From assembly GCF_000328525.1 (NCBI RefSeq), contig NC_019964.1, forward strand, positions 372,001 to 436,000: DNA of 64,000 nt. Reading direction: 5' to 3'. Positions 1 through 7,995 of this stretch are shown here, piece by piece; the first letter of the stretch is position 1; every line of letters begins with the position of its first letter. The notes under the pieces were generated by a model that did not search any database, was not told where the DNA came from, and saw nothing but the letters and a program-made list of their open reading frames with translations. Source of the stretch: Halovivax ruber XH-70 (GTDB lineage Archaea > Halobacteriota > Halobacteria > Halobacteriales > Natrialbaceae). The translations under genes and the position numbers were made by a program.

Positions 1-257
1 TCGGTGCCTTCCACAATCTCGCCGCCGGCAAACTCGCCGACCTCTCGACCGAGTTCGACCTCGACACGCTCGTCGTCGCCGACGACGCGGACGCGAAGGG
101 AACGGTGCGCCAGCTCGCCGAGGAGATCGAGGGACTGCGCGCGTTAGACGCCGGCCCGCTCGCGAACGCGGCGGAGGTCGAGAGCGTCACCCCGCTGGTC
201 ATCAACGTCGCCAAACACAACGACGGCATGCACGACGTCGGCGTGAAGTGGATCTAG
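1..257 (+). CDS. npdG: F420-dependent NADP reductase, C-terminal part (5' end outside window)
   Basis: The window opens inside this gene, in the frame starting at base 3, so only about the last 84 residues are visible. They include AFHNL near the start, a VVADDADAK stretch, LRALDAGPLANA, and the ending ESVTPLVINVAKHNDGMHDVGVKWI cut short here. These match the C-terminal part of NADPH:F420 oxidoreductase, which exchanges hydride between F420H2 and NADP+ in the cytoplasm. The N-terminal NADP-binding Rossmann domain would lie upstream. Identification is from the characteristic AGPLANAAEVE segment. Confidence 0.85.
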   Translation, partial: GAFHNLAAGKLADLSTEFDLDTLVVADDADAKGTVRQLAEEIEGLRALDAGPLANAAEVESVTPLVINVAKHNDGMHDVGVKWI

Positions 258-409
258 GTCCGGCGACGATCCTCGATCACGACTTCGAGAACGACGACGG
301 CATCGCCGCGGCCGCGAAACTGGTTTCACAGCCGCCTCGCTCGCTTCGAGATACCTCCGTCGCTCGTCGCTAGCGCAGAAACCGAAAATCGATCGTCAGG
401 TCGGTCAGT

Positions 410-679
410 CTACGCGCCGGCGGATTCCAGCGCGTCCTCGATGTCCTCACGCTGGGTGACGCCGACGAAGCGCTCGACGATGCCGTCGTCGTTCTCGATC
501 ACGAGCGTCGGGAGCGAGCGCACCTGATACTCGTTCGCGACGTCCTGGGCCTCGTCGACGTTTACCTTCTCGACTTCGAATCCGCCGTCCCAGTCGTCTT
601 CGATCTCCTCTAAGATCGGGTCCTGGGTCTTGCAGGGGCCACACCAGTCCGCGTAGAAGTCCTTGAGCGTGACGGTCAT
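410..679 (-). CDS. Thioredoxin-family protein (89 aa)
   Basis: A minimal thioredoxin fold. The active-site motif WCGPC is at residues 12-16 and the cis-proline loop SLPTL is near residue 57. The protein reads as a cytoplasmic dithiol-disulfide oxidoreductase. The ATG at 679 was chosen because it starts MTVTLKDFYADWCGPC, placing the first strand directly before the active site. An upstream in-frame extension exists but shows no homology. At 89 aa it is shorter than typical thioredoxin (about 105 aa) and lacks the usual N-terminal beta-alpha unit, as many archaeal small thioredoxins do. The physiological substrate cannot be told from the sequence. Confidence 0.85.
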   Translation of the reverse strand: MTVTLKDFYADWCGPCKTQDPILEEIEDDWDGGFEVEKVNVDEAQDVANEYQVRSLPTLVIENDDGIVERFVGVTQREDIEDALESAGA

Positions 680-823
680 AGCGTACCTCGGGGTTCCCGC
701 GCGTCGCGCATAAGGGTTTCCCAGTGCGGTACGTTTGCCGGCAGATGGGCTGCAGAACGGGTGCCAGCAGCGACAGCGCAGGCCCATTGCTGGCCCGTGG
801 CCGGGGGCTTCTCCGTCCCGACG

Positions 824-1162
824 CTACATTCGCACCGACTGGGCGTGGACGGTCGCGCCCACGTCCAGCACGTTCGCCTCGTCGACGATCCCGACCTCGA
901 TGGCCAGCTCGACGGCCTCGTGTCCGACGATGTTGGCCACGTCTGCCCGGACGAGCGCGTCGCGGGCGGCCGCCGGCTCCACCGGCTCCGTCCCGTAGAA
1001 GTCTTCGGTGACGGTGAGCGAGACGGCGCCGTCTTCGAACGTCTCGCCGAGGATATCCGCGTCGCAGACGGCCACCAGCGTCCCCTCGGGCGTCTCGCGT
1101 TTGGTGCAGACGACGGGCGTGTCGGCGCCGTCCTCGCTCGTTGCCCCGTTCTCGCCCGTCAT
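824..1162 (-). CDS. DUF424 family protein (112 aa)
   Basis: A small archaeal conserved protein recognised by its central block, ALVRADVANIVGHEAVE, with hydrophobic strands on both sides (TLVAVCDADILGETF and VSLTV). The biochemical function of the family is not established. The start ATG (1160-1162) overlaps the TGA of the upstream TPR gene in an ATGA arrangement, so the two are very probably co-transcribed and translationally coupled. The family is common across Euryarchaeota, suggesting a housekeeping role, but nothing in the sequence gives an enzymatic activity. Confidence 0.75.
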   Translation of the reverse strand: MTGENGATSEDGADTPVVCTKRETPEGTLVAVCDADILGETFEDGAVSLTVTEDFYGTEPVEPAAARDALVRADVANIVGHEAVELAIEVGIVDEANVLDVGATVHAQSVRM

Positions 1163-1968
1163 TCGTCGAGGCGGGTCTCCTGCTGGTCGTCTATCAGCTG
1201 CTGTTCGGCTTCCTCCCGACGCTCTTCGGCCTCGTCGGCGACCCGTTCGGCCTCCTCGTGCTCGCCGAGGTCTTCGAGGATTCGCGCCTTCTCCTCTAGC
1301 ACCTGCGAGCTGCGCATGCCGAGGCGGATGGCGTTGTCGATGCACCGAAGCGCCTCATCCGAGAGGCCACGCTCTTGCAGGAAGAACGCGCGGTTGTACC
1401 ACCCTTCACCGAAGCGAGGGTCACGCTCGACGGCGCGCTCGGCGTGTTCGAGTGCCTGTGCCGTCTCACCGTACTCCCAGAGGGCGAACGCGAGGTTGCT
1501 CTCGGCGGTGGCGGCGTGTTCACTCGCCGACCGGGTGTTCGACGTCTCGTCCTCGGTCGTCTCGATCTCGGTTTGCTCGACGATGTTCAACGCCTCGCGG
1601 TAGGCGCCGATGGCCTCGTCCCACTCCTCTAACTCGGCGTGGGCAACGCCCTTGTTCGTCCAGGCCTCCTGGGCGAGCCGGTCGTCCTCGGTGAAGCGAG
1701 CCGCGCGTTCGAACGTCTCGGTCGCCTGCTCGAACCGGTTGATCTGCATATAGTTGAGGCCGACGTCGAGGACCTCCTCGGCCTCGATGTCCTCGTTCGT
1801 CAGCTGGCGCTCGTCGAGCAGGTCCGCGATCGCTCGCGAGTCGACGGGGTCGACCTTCCCCGGATCGACGTCGAGCTCCGGCGGGTCGAGGTCGAACTCG
1901 TCGTAGGGATCGTCGAAGCCGGCGCCCTCGGAGAAGCGGTGCCGGTCGTCGCCCGCGTCGTCTGTCAT
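1159..1968 (-). CDS. Tetratricopeptide-repeat protein (269 aa)
   Basis: It has an acidic N-terminal tail (residues 1-60) followed by helical TPR units. Recognisable repeat cores include LNYMQINRFEQATETFERAA, AWTNKGVAHAELEEWDEA, and a C-terminal pair around WYNRAFFLQERGLSDEALRC. A Glu-rich coiled-coil tail (EEAERVADEAEERREEAEQQ) follows. TPR arrays bind peptide segments of partners, so this is likely a scaffold. The partner is unknown. The ATG at 1968 (MTDDAGDD) is preceded by a TATA-like CTTAA about 27 nt upstream on this strand, favouring a leaderless transcript. It overlaps the downstream DUF424 gene by 4 bp. Confidence 0.82.
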   Translation of the reverse strand: MTDDAGDDRHRFSEGAGFDDPYDEFDLDPPELDVDPGKVDPVDSRAIADLLDERQLTNEDIEAEEVLDVGLNYMQINRFEQATETFERAARFTEDDRLAQEAWTNKGVAHAELEEWDEAIGAYREALNIVEQTEIETTEDETSNTRSASEHAATAESNLAFALWEYGETAQALEHAERAVERDPRFGEGWYNRAFFLQERGLSDEALRCIDNAIRLGMRSSQVLEEKARILEDLGEHEEAERVADEAEERREEAEQQLIDDQQETRLDE

Positions 1969-2009
1969 GGCAAAACGTAGTCGCCCGGACGGGTTAAGAC
2001 CTGCGCACT

Positions 2010-2055
2010 TCCCTTTGTCCACTTCTGGAACGTCCCTTTGTCCACTCCTGGACCG
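2010..2055. repeat. Two tandem copies of a 23-bp unit
   Basis: Copies at 2010-2032 and 2033-2055 differ at two positions only. The shared core is CCCTTTGTCCACTYCTGGA. The repeat lies in the divergent region between the TPR gene and thpR, upstream of both promoters. It could be a tandem regulatory site or a neutral slippage duplication. Confidence 0.85.
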
Positions 2056-2105
2056 TCACTCCCGTCCGCGCACGATTCAAGGACACGCGCCTCGAATCCT
2101 GGTAT

Positions 2106-2711
2106 ATGCGACTGTTCGTCAGCGTCGACCTCCCCGACGCGCTCGCCCCGGCGGTCGCCGACGTGCAGGGCGCCTTCGCCGACGCGTCGGGCCTGTCGTT
2201 CACCGACCCCGAACAGGCCCACATCACGCTGAAGTTCCTCGGCGAGGTCGATTCGGACCGCGTTCCCGAGCTCGAAGCGGCGCTCGAGACCGCCGTCGAC
2301 GAGTCGGGCGTCACGCCGTTTCCGGTCACCTACGGCGGACTCGGCGTCTTTCCGGACCTGTCGTACATCTCCGTGCTCTGGCTGGGTGTGATCGAGGGCG
2401 GCGAGGAACTCACGCACCTCCACGAAGCGATCGAGACGCGGACGACCGCCCTCGGATTCGACCCCGAATCACACGACTTCACCCCGCACGTCACCCTCGC
2501 CCGGATGGAACACGCCGGCGGGAAGGAACTCGTCCAAGACCTGGTCACCGACTGGGAGCCGATCGAATCAGACGCTCTGGCAGCACAGTACCCGGGCGAG
2601 CGTGGCCCCGTGGTCGGCGAGACGACGATCGAGGCGGTTCGTCTCACGGAGAGTACGCTCGGTCCCGACGGGCCAGTGTACGAGACCGTTACGACGATAT
2701 CACTCGGATAG
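2106..2711 (+). CDS. thpR: RNA 2',3'-cyclic phosphodiesterase ThpR (2H family)
   Basis: This 201-aa protein carries both catalytic histidine motifs of the 2H phosphoesterase superfamily: HITLKFLG with His39, and HVTLAR with His128. Family members hydrolyse 2',3'-cyclic phosphodiester ends to 2'-phosphates and historically were called 2'-5' RNA ligases. The spacing and the N-terminal RLFVSVDLP strand are typical for archaeal ThpR. It is transcribed away from the TPR-DUF424 operon. A second, more divergent 2H protein lies at 47693-48193. Confidence 0.9.
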   Translation: MRLFVSVDLPDALAPAVADVQGAFADASGLSFTDPEQAHITLKFLGEVDSDRVPELEAALETAVDESGVTPFPVTYGGLGVFPDLSYISVLWLGVIEGGEELTHLHEAIETRTTALGFDPESHDFTPHVTLARMEHAGGKELVQDLVTDWEPIESDALAAQYPGERGPVVGETTIEAVRLTESTLGPDGPVYETVTTISLG

Positions 2712-2930
2712 CTGTCCGACCGGGTGGCCGAACTCGATCGCACTGGTGCCAGCCGAACCGGCGTTTCGTCCGTCGACCGAGTTCGAACCGGTCACGTAAT
2801 CCGACGGTAGTGGCCCCGATTACAGGGAAGCGCAGGCGTACAGCCGGGAGGATAATGCGACTCGCCGGCGTGAAGCGGTGCGCATGGCGATCTCGACACC
2901 GGCCCGGCGCCGTCGACCGGGTGGGTCGCG

Positions 2931-3980
2931 GTGAGTCTCGAATCGGACGACGACGGCGATCCAGCGGCTGGTCGGATTGCCGACGCTGAGCGAGCTCCCC
3001 CAGCGGCGGATACTGCAGGGCGGACGCGGGTGTGTTCACGGCGGGCCGTCCTCGGTGCAGCGCTGGCCACGACCGGGGTGTGTGCGCCCGTCGCTGGTTC
3101 CATCACGACCGCCGGTAGCGATGCCACACTGCAGGTGATCGTCTCTCCGGGTCCGACGCCACTGTACGCCCGCCTTCGAGACGGCCTGGATGCCGTTCGA
3201 ACCGACTGGACGAGCATCCACGAGGCGGCGGTGGCGGCCGTCGCGGACGCCCTCGGACAGATCGAGACGTACGCGCACGAGACGGGTCGCGACTGGCTCG
3301 ACGTCGCCGTCGACCGCGGGCAGTCGCTCGGTTCTCCGTTCGCAACAGCGTCGCCGCTCGACACCGCAACGGCCGTCGAGCGGGTCTACGACGGCTTCCG
3401 GGAGGTGATCGGCGTGGGGCTGGACGAACTGCAATGTCACCTGCTGTGCTGGTGGGGGCCGTTCGACTATCGGATCGGCTACGGGCGGACGGTGCCCGGC
3501 GACGGCCGTGTGGGTCGCGGCGACCACTCCGCCGGGCTGGCGATCGCGAACGTCGGCGCGACAGAAGGCTGGGACGGCCGTGCAGTGACGCGGAACGTGG
3601 CGATCCACGAGGTCCTCCACACCTACCTCTCGCCGGCCGACGCCGCGGCGGTGGGCGACAGTCGGTGTGACCACGACCTCGGGACCATCCGCGAGCCGGA
3701 ACCAGCCGTTCGTGAAATCTCACCGATGGCGACCACCTACGCCGGCGGTGGGGCGGACGACCGTGGACCGATTCATCTGCTCGCCGATGGCCTGCTGGGC
3801 TCGAACGGCGCCACGCGCTGGGCCGGTCGCGGTTGCGTCAATCAGGACGCGCTTCCAGAACGCGGGCCGGAAGCGGGGGATGGACCGGCGGATGCCGACG
3901 TCACCTGGCGTCACTCGACGCGACTCACCGCGGAGACGATGGAGGCCGTCTGTCGGTACGTGGAGCGGACACTGCGGTGA
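2931..3980 (+). CDS. Putative exported zinc metalloprotease-like protein (349 aa)
   Basis: Unrecognised family. The N-terminus has a Tat-like signal: a polar stretch, SRR at about residue 36, then a hydrophobic segment VLGAALATTGVCAP. The mature part contains an HEVLHTYL sequence matching the HExxH zinc signature of metzincin/gluzincin peptidases, within NVAIHEVLHTYLS. Cysteine pairs in ELQCHLLCWWG and SRCDHD may form disulfides outside the cell. The GTG start at 2931 is the best available. It is a single gene with no operon partner. Protease activity is inferred from one motif only, and the third zinc ligand was not identified with certainty. Confidence 0.6.
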   Translation: MSLESDDDGDPAAGRIADAERAPPAADTAGRTRVCSRRAVLGAALATTGVCAPVAGSITTAGSDATLQVIVSPGPTPLYARLRDGLDAVRTDWTSIHEAAVAAVADALGQIETYAHETGRDWLDVAVDRGQSLGSPFATASPLDTATAVERVYDGFREVIGVGLDELQCHLLCWWGPFDYRIGYGRTVPGDGRVGRGDHSAGLAIANVGATEGWDGRAVTRNVAIHEVLHTYLSPADAAAVGDSRCDHDLGTIREPEPAVREISPMATTYAGGGADDRGPIHLLADGLLGSNGATRWAGRGCVNQDALPERGPEAGDGPADADVTWRHSTRLTAETMEAVCRYVERTLR

Positions 3981-4100
3981 CGTGGTCCGGGGCTCACTGA
4001 CTCGGCCGGGACTCTCGGGCCTGTGCTCGAAACCGAGCGCCCAATTCACCGTAGCACGCGTTCAGGGCCGCGAATTCCGCCCGCACGCGGGATGGACAAG

Positions 4101-4108
4101 CCTTTAAG
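4101..4108 (+). promoter_or_regulatory. TATA box of the rpl39e-rpl31e-aif6 transcript
   Basis: CCTTTAAG lies 26-33 nt before the rpl39e ATG, which predicts a nearly leaderless mRNA. The same T/C-TTTAA form recurs before srp54 (9687) and the micro-ORF at 49913. Confidence 0.65.
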
Positions 4109-4133
4109 CGAGGCTGGGTAAGAGACGGGCACT

Positions 4134-4286
4134 ATGGGTAAGAAGTCCAAGGGCAAGAAAAAGCGCCTGGCGAAACTCGAAAAGCAGAACAGCCGCGTCC
4201 CTGCGTGGGTCATGCTCAAGACCGACATGGACGTCCAGCGAAACCCCAAGCGCCGAAACTGGCGGCGTAACGACACCGACGAATAA
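4134..4286 (+). CDS. rpl39e: 50S ribosomal protein L39e (50 aa)
   Basis: A 50-residue, very basic protein. It starts [18 protein letters not shown], contains [10 protein letters not shown], and ends [14 protein letters not shown], the standard L39e pattern with its RRNWRR tail. L39e lines the peptide exit tunnel of archaeal and eukaryotic large ribosomal subunits. Its TAA overlaps the ATG of rpl31e by one base (TAATG), so translation of the two is coupled. Being Lys/Arg-rich, it stands out from the acidic proteins around it. Confidence 0.97.
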   Translation: MGKKSKGKKKRLAKLEKQNSRVPAWVMLKTDMDVQRNPKRRNWRRNDTDE

Positions 4287-4564
4287 TGAGTGCCAGTGAT
4301 TTCGAGGAGCGCGTCGTCACCGTCCCGCTCCGCGACGTGAAGGCCGCACCGAACCACGAGGCAGCCGACCGGGCGATGAAGATCGTCCGCGAGCACCTGG
4401 CGAAGCACTTCGCAGTCGAGACCGACGCCGTCCGCCTCGACCCCTCGATCAACGAGGCTATCTGGGCCGACGGCCGGTCGAACCCGCCGCGGAAGCTTCG
4501 CGTCCGCGCCGCACGCTTCGACGAGGAGGGCGAACCGGTTGTCGAAGCCGAGTTCGCCGAGTAA
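4286..4564 (+). CDS. rpl31e: 50S ribosomal protein L31e (92 aa)
   Basis: Contains the L31e core: [22 protein letters not shown], here split by only a few halophilic substitutions, then [12 protein letters not shown] and a conserved end resembling [16 protein letters not shown]. It is a structural protein of the large subunit near the tunnel exit, close to the SRP docking site, which fits its clustering with SRP genes. Translation starts at the ATG sharing a base with the rpl39e stop. The aif6 start lies two bases past its stop. Confidence 0.96.
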   Translation: MSASDFEERVVTVPLRDVKAAPNHEAADRAMKIVREHLAKHFAVETDAVRLDPSINEAIWADGRSNPPRKLRVRAARFDEEGEPVVEAEFAE

Positions 4565-4565
4565 C

Positions 4566-5231
4566 TTGCTCCGCGCCTCCTTCGCCGGCTCCGCGTACGT
4601 CGGCGTCTTCGCGTGTGCGACGGACAGCCTCCTGCTCGTCCGACCGGACGCCGACGACGACACCGTCGTGGCCATCGCCGACGAACTCGGCGTGACGGCC
4701 GTCCCGACGACCGTCAGCGGCTCCGGCACCGTCGGTGTGCTCGCCACCGGCAACGAGAACGGGCTGCTCGTCAGCAACCGCGTTCTCGAGTACGAACGCG
4801 AGCGCCTGGCCGAGGCGACCGACGTCCCGATCGGGACGCTGCCGGGCGAGATCAACGCCGCGGGGACGGTCGTCCTCGCGAACGATCACGGGGCCTACGT
4901 CCACCCGGACCTCTCCCGGGAGGCCGTCCAGGCCGTCGAGGACACCCTCGACGTGCCCGTCGAGCGCGGCGACCTCGCCGGTGTCCGAACTGTCGGCACC
5001 GCCGCCGTCGCGACGAACGAGGGCGTCCTCTGTCACCCGAAGTCGACCGACGAAGAACTCGACCGGCTGGAGGACGTCCTCGACGTGCGCGCCGACGTCG
5101 GGACGATCAACTACGGCGCCCCGCTCGTCGGCTCCGGCCTACTCGCCACCGACGCCGGCTACGTCGTCGGCGAGGACACGACCGGCCCCGAACTCGGCCG
5201 CATCGAGGACGCCCTGGGCTACCTGCAGTGA
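4566..5231 (+). CDS. eif6: Translation initiation factor aIF6 (anti-association factor)
   Basis: aIF6 binds the 50S subunit and prevents premature joining to 30S. The protein consists of five quasi-repeats of about 45 residues. Visible repeat cores include [52 protein letters not shown] and [19 protein letters not shown] place the start at the TTG at 4566 ([16 protein letters not shown]), since haloarchaeal aIF6 normally begins MLRASF. An in-frame ATG 27 nt upstream lies inside rpl31e and would add nine unrelated residues. Length is 221 aa, normal for the family. Confidence 0.93.
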   Translation: MLRASFAGSAYVGVFACATDSLLLVRPDADDDTVVAIADELGVTAVPTTVSGSGTVGVLATGNENGLLVSNRVLEYERERLAEATDVPIGTLPGEINAAGTVVLANDHGAYVHPDLSREAVQAVEDTLDVPVERGDLAGVRTVGTAAVATNEGVLCHPKSTDEELDRLEDVLDVRADVGTINYGAPLVGSGLLATDAGYVVGEDTTGPELGRIEDALGYLQ

Positions 5232-5406
5232 GGTCGGTCGCGACACGGCACAGTGACCCAGTCGATCGTTTTCCCGCGATACACCACAACTAGCCGTCTA
5301 CCGGCCGGTATCGCTCGGCTCGACGATCCCGTTCCCGCTCCGTCGGTCCCCAGCAGTCGATAGCCGGAAGGGAACATTCTTCCGCCTGCCTGCCGGAACG
5401 CAGTAC
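5232..5406. other. Gap where rpl18Ae would normally sit; no L18Ae coding sequence seen
   Basis: In haloarchaea the gene order aif6-rpl18Ae(LX)-pfdA-ftsY is usual, and rpl18Ae encodes about 58 aa ending near GSRHGLKRTQI. None of the three forward frames here contains that motif or an open frame of that length. An imperfect inverted sequence around GGAAGGGAACATTCTTCC occurs before the small ORF at 5407. Confidence 0.55.
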
Positions 5407-5484
5407 ATGAACGAAACTGCGGCGCGTACGTTCGCGACGAAACTGTCCAGCCCAGTCACAGCGAGTGAGGTGACTCGCCGATGA
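5407..5484 (+). CDS. 25-aa ORF translationally coupled to pfdA
   Basis: ATG at 5407 opens 25 codons (MNETAARTFATKL, ending ASEVTRR). Its TGA overlaps the pfdA ATG in an ATGA arrangement, the junction style used by real operon neighbours in this window. It occupies the slot of the missing rpl18Ae. The ARTFATKLSS and SEV segments have a weak resemblance to the end of L18Ae, so it might be a remnant, but that is speculative. A short leader peptide coupling translation of pfdA is the alternative. Confidence 0.35.
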   Translation: MNETAARTFATKLSSPVTASEVTRR

Positions 5485-5936
5485 GTTCCAGCCAGCAGGA
5501 GCTACAGGCCCTCTCGCAGGAACTCCAGCAGATCGAAGAGCAGATCGAGGCGCTACAGGGGAGCGTCGAAGAGATCCGCAACGAGCAGACTGCCGTCGAC
5601 GAGGCGATCGACGCCGTCGAGTCCCTCGAATCGGGCTCGATCGTGCAGGTCCCCCTCGGTGGCGGGGCGTACGTCCGCGCAGAGGTCCAGGACATCGACG
5701 AGGTCATCGTCGAGCTCGGCGGCGACTACGCGGCCGAATTCGAACAGGACGACGCGGTCGACACGCTCGATTCCAAGGCCGACCGCCTCGACGATCGCAT
5801 CGACGAGGTAACCGAAGAGATCTCCGAACTCGAAGCCGAGAGCACCCAGCTCGAACAGCAGGCCCAGCAACTCCAGCAGCAGGCGATGCAACAGCAGATG
5901 GGCGCCCTGGGCGGGCAGGGAGAGCCGGACGAGTAG
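5481..5936 (+). CDS. pfdA: Prefoldin alpha subunit (151 aa)
   Basis: Two long coiled-coil helices (residues about 5-45 and 95-145, rich in Gln and Glu, e.g. LSQELQQIEEQIEALQGS and LEQQAQQLQQQAMQQQ) flank a central beta-hairpin region, SIVQVPLGGGAYVRAEVQD. This is the alpha-class prefoldin architecture. Prefoldin captures unfolded chains and passes them to the thermosome. The C-terminal Gly-rich acidic tail is typical of haloarchaea. It lies four bases upstream of ftsY, so these are co-transcribed. Confidence 0.95.
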   Translation: MSSSQQELQALSQELQQIEEQIEALQGSVEEIRNEQTAVDEAIDAVESLESGSIVQVPLGGGAYVRAEVQDIDEVIVELGGDYAAEFEQDDAVDTLDSKADRLDDRIDEVTEEISELEAESTQLEQQAQQLQQQAMQQQMGALGGQGEPDE

Positions 5937-5940
5937 GGCC

Positions 5941-7176
5941 ATGTTCGACAACCTGAAGGAGAAACTCGGGAGCTTCCGATCGGAGGCCGAAGACGTCGCC
6001 GACGAGAAGGCGGAGGAGCTAGACGAGGAGGACGCGCCCGAGGAGGCGGCGGTTGCGGCCGACGCGAGCGCAGCCGAACCGACCGGCGAGGCCGACGATC
6101 GTTCGGATCCGTCGGCTGGCGAACGGACGGCAACTACCGAGCGGGCGTCCGCTGATACCACCGAAGGGATGGCTGTCGACGCCGAGCGGGAGCCGACTGA
6201 CGCCTCTGCAGGGTCGTCCGCCGACGGCGAGTCGGGCGGCTATCGCGGGGGCGTCGCCGCTGATACTGACGAGTCCGACTCGGACGGCCCCGGATTCGGG
6301 CGCAAAGCGGCCTCGCTTGCCCGCGGAAAGTTCGTCATCGAGGAGGCGGACCTGAAGGGGCCGCTCGACCAGCTCGAACTCGCCTTGCTCTCCTCCGACG
6401 TCGAGGTGAGCGTCGTCGACGAGATCGTCGGCACGATGCGCGACGAACTGGTCGGGGAGACGCGAACCTTCACCACCTCGACCGGCGAGGTCGTCGAGGA
6501 CGCGCTGCGGACGGCGATCAAAGACGTGATCAGCGTCGGTCAGTTCGACGTCGAGGAACGGGTGGCCGAGGCCGAGAAACCGCTCGTCATCGTCTTCACC
6601 GGCGTCAACGGCGTCGGGAAGACGACCTCGATCGCCAAACTCGACCGCTGGCTCGACGCCCGGGGCTACTCGACCGTGATGGCCAACGGCGACACCTACC
6701 GGGCCGGCGCGAACGAGCAGATCAAGGAGCACGCCGAGGCCCGCGGGACGAAGCTCATCACCCACGAGCAGGGCGGCGACCCCGCCGCGGTGCTCTACGA
6801 CGCCGTAGAGTACGCCGAGGCGAACGACGTCGACGTCGTCCTCGGCGACACGGCTGGCCGACTCCACACCGACGAGGGCCTGATGGACCAGCTCGAGAAG
6901 ATCGGTCGCGTCGTCGACCCAGACATGACGCTGTTCGTCGACGAAGCTGTCGCGGGTCAGGACGCGGTCAAACGTGCCCGCGAGTTCAACGAGGCCGTCG
7001 AGATGGACGGCGCGATCCTGACGAAGGCCGACGCCGACTCCAACGGCGGCGCCGCCATCTCCATCGCCCAGGTGACCGGCAAGCCGATCATCTTCCTCGG
7101 GGTCGGCCAGGGCTACGACGATCTGGAGCGATTCGACCCCGACGAACTCGCGAATCGATTGCTCGCCGAGGAGTGA
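5941..7176 (+). CDS. ftsY: Signal recognition particle receptor FtsY (411 aa)
   Basis: SRP receptor GTPase that docks SRP-ribosome complexes at the membrane. The N-terminal A region (residues 1-130) is highly acidic and low complexity. The four-helix N domain follows, then the G domain with GVNGVGKTTS (about 221), GDTAGR (about 302) and TKADAD (about 361) as guanine-nucleotide motifs, and the closing GVGQGYDDLERFDP. It is the interaction partner of Srp54, encoded 2.5 kb downstream. Start ATG at 5941, four nt after the pfdA stop. Confidence 0.96.
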   Translation: MFDNLKEKLGSFRSEAEDVADEKAEELDEEDAPEEAAVAADASAAEPTGEADDRSDPSAGERTATTERASADTTEGMAVDAEREPTDASAGSSADGESGGYRGGVAADTDESDSDGPGFGRKAASLARGKFVIEEADLKGPLDQLELALLSSDVEVSVVDEIVGTMRDELVGETRTFTTSTGEVVEDALRTAIKDVISVGQFDVEERVAEAEKPLVIVFTGVNGVGKTTSIAKLDRWLDARGYSTVMANGDTYRAGANEQIKEHAEARGTKLITHEQGGDPAAVLYDAVEYAEANDVDVVLGDTAGRLHTDEGLMDQLEKIGRVVDPDMTLFVDEAVAGQDAVKRAREFNEAVEMDGAILTKADADSNGGAAISIAQVTGKPIIFLGVGQGYDDLERFDPDELANRLLAEE

Positions 7177-7469
7177 GGCCGCTCGGTCGTCCTGTTCGGT
7201 GGGGGCCGTGGCGCCGGATCTGGATCGCGTGGGCGCTCACGACCCTCGGACTAATGCTCGTCATCCTCCTGGCGACGGCAGCGTCGATTGCGCTATCTGT
7301 CGGCAGTGGGGAAGCCGTCGGCTTTTCTGGGCTAGAAGTCGGTGACTTTGGACTGAATTCGCCCGTCGTCGATGGTCGCAGGTTCCTCCGACTGACTGGC
7401 GGCGTAGCGGGTCAGTTCGTCGGGCGTGATCTCCTCGCTTGCCTGCGCCACAGCGAGTTCGGGGAGTGA
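7173..7469 (+). CDS. Possible small membrane protein overlapping the ftsY stop (uncertain)
   Basis: A GTG at 7173 overlaps the ftsY TGA (GTGA) and opens a frame whose first 60 residues form one credible transmembrane helix, WIAWALTTLGLMLVILLATA, preceded by positive charges. Only this part lies in free space. From 7332 onward the frame runs antisense through the convincing gene on the minus strand, so the last 45 codons are doubtful. Either a real short membrane protein overlaps its neighbour, or this is chance. Confidence 0.25.
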   Translation: MRPLGRPVRWGPWRRIWIAWALTTLGLMLVILLATAASIALSVGSGEAVGFSGLEVGDFGLNSPVVDGRRFLRLTGGVAGQFVGRDLLACLRHSEFGE

Positions 7470-7889
7470 GAGGGCGTCTCCTCGACGGAGTTTCTCGCGG
7501 AGCTGTTCGACGGTGAGCGTCTGAAGGGCGACGTCGAGATCGACGACGGCCGCTCGGTCCCGCTTCGCCTCGGCGAGATTGATTCCCTCCGAGAGAACGC
7601 GCTCGAAGGAGAGGCCAGTCTCGTCGACCCCTTCGTAGAGGAAGGCGAACGCCGAGACGAGCGCGTCGAACGTCTCGATTCCGTCGTCGCCTTCGAAGAG
7701 GAGCCGCCGGTCTCGTTCCGAGAGGTGTTCGATCAGGAGTTCGAAGTCTCGGAGTGATTCAGTGATCCGGCCTCGGATCCTGGCTCTCGTGTTTCGTTCG
7801 GACTGTTCGCTCGCAAGCGTCGTCTCGCCGCGAAGGTACGCTCGGTCAGCCGGGCTGAGGATTCCGCGGTCGCGTGTTTCACCGGACAT
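7332..7889 (-). CDS. Conserved haloarchaeal protein with RGILSPADRAYLRG motif (185 aa)
   Basis: I recognise the N-terminal signature RGILSPADRAYLRGE and the following Arg-rich segment ARIRGRITESLRDFELLIEHL as a frequent haloarchaeal family, but know of no assigned function. The protein is mostly alpha-helical and acidic, with no membrane segment and no cysteines. It is divergently transcribed from the clamp gene at 7996, and the 106-bp AT-richer intergenic region must carry both promoters. A DNA-associated or regulatory role is possible but unsupported. Confidence 0.7.
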   Translation of the reverse strand: MSGETRDRGILSPADRAYLRGETTLASEQSERNTRARIRGRITESLRDFELLIEHLSERDRRLLFEGDDGIETFDALVSAFAFLYEGVDETGLSFERVLSEGINLAEAKRDRAAVVDLDVALQTLTVEQLREKLRRGDALSLPELAVAQASEEITPDELTRYAASQSEEPATIDDGRIQSKVTDF

Positions 7890-7969
7890 ACTCTATTTCG
7901 GGTTATACAATTCGAATAGGGATATATGTATACTCCGATACGGGTTATGTATTCGAAAACGGTCGAAAT

Positions 7970-7976
7970 CCTTAAC
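7970..7976 (+). promoter_or_regulatory. TATA-like element of the clamp gene
   Basis: CCTTAAC lies 20-26 nt before the ATG at 7996, preceded by an AT-rich stretch (7900-7965) with several TATA-like runs that probably also serve the divergent gene at 7889. Confidence 0.5.
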
Positions 7977-7995
7977 CGATGTCGACCGGGTGTAG

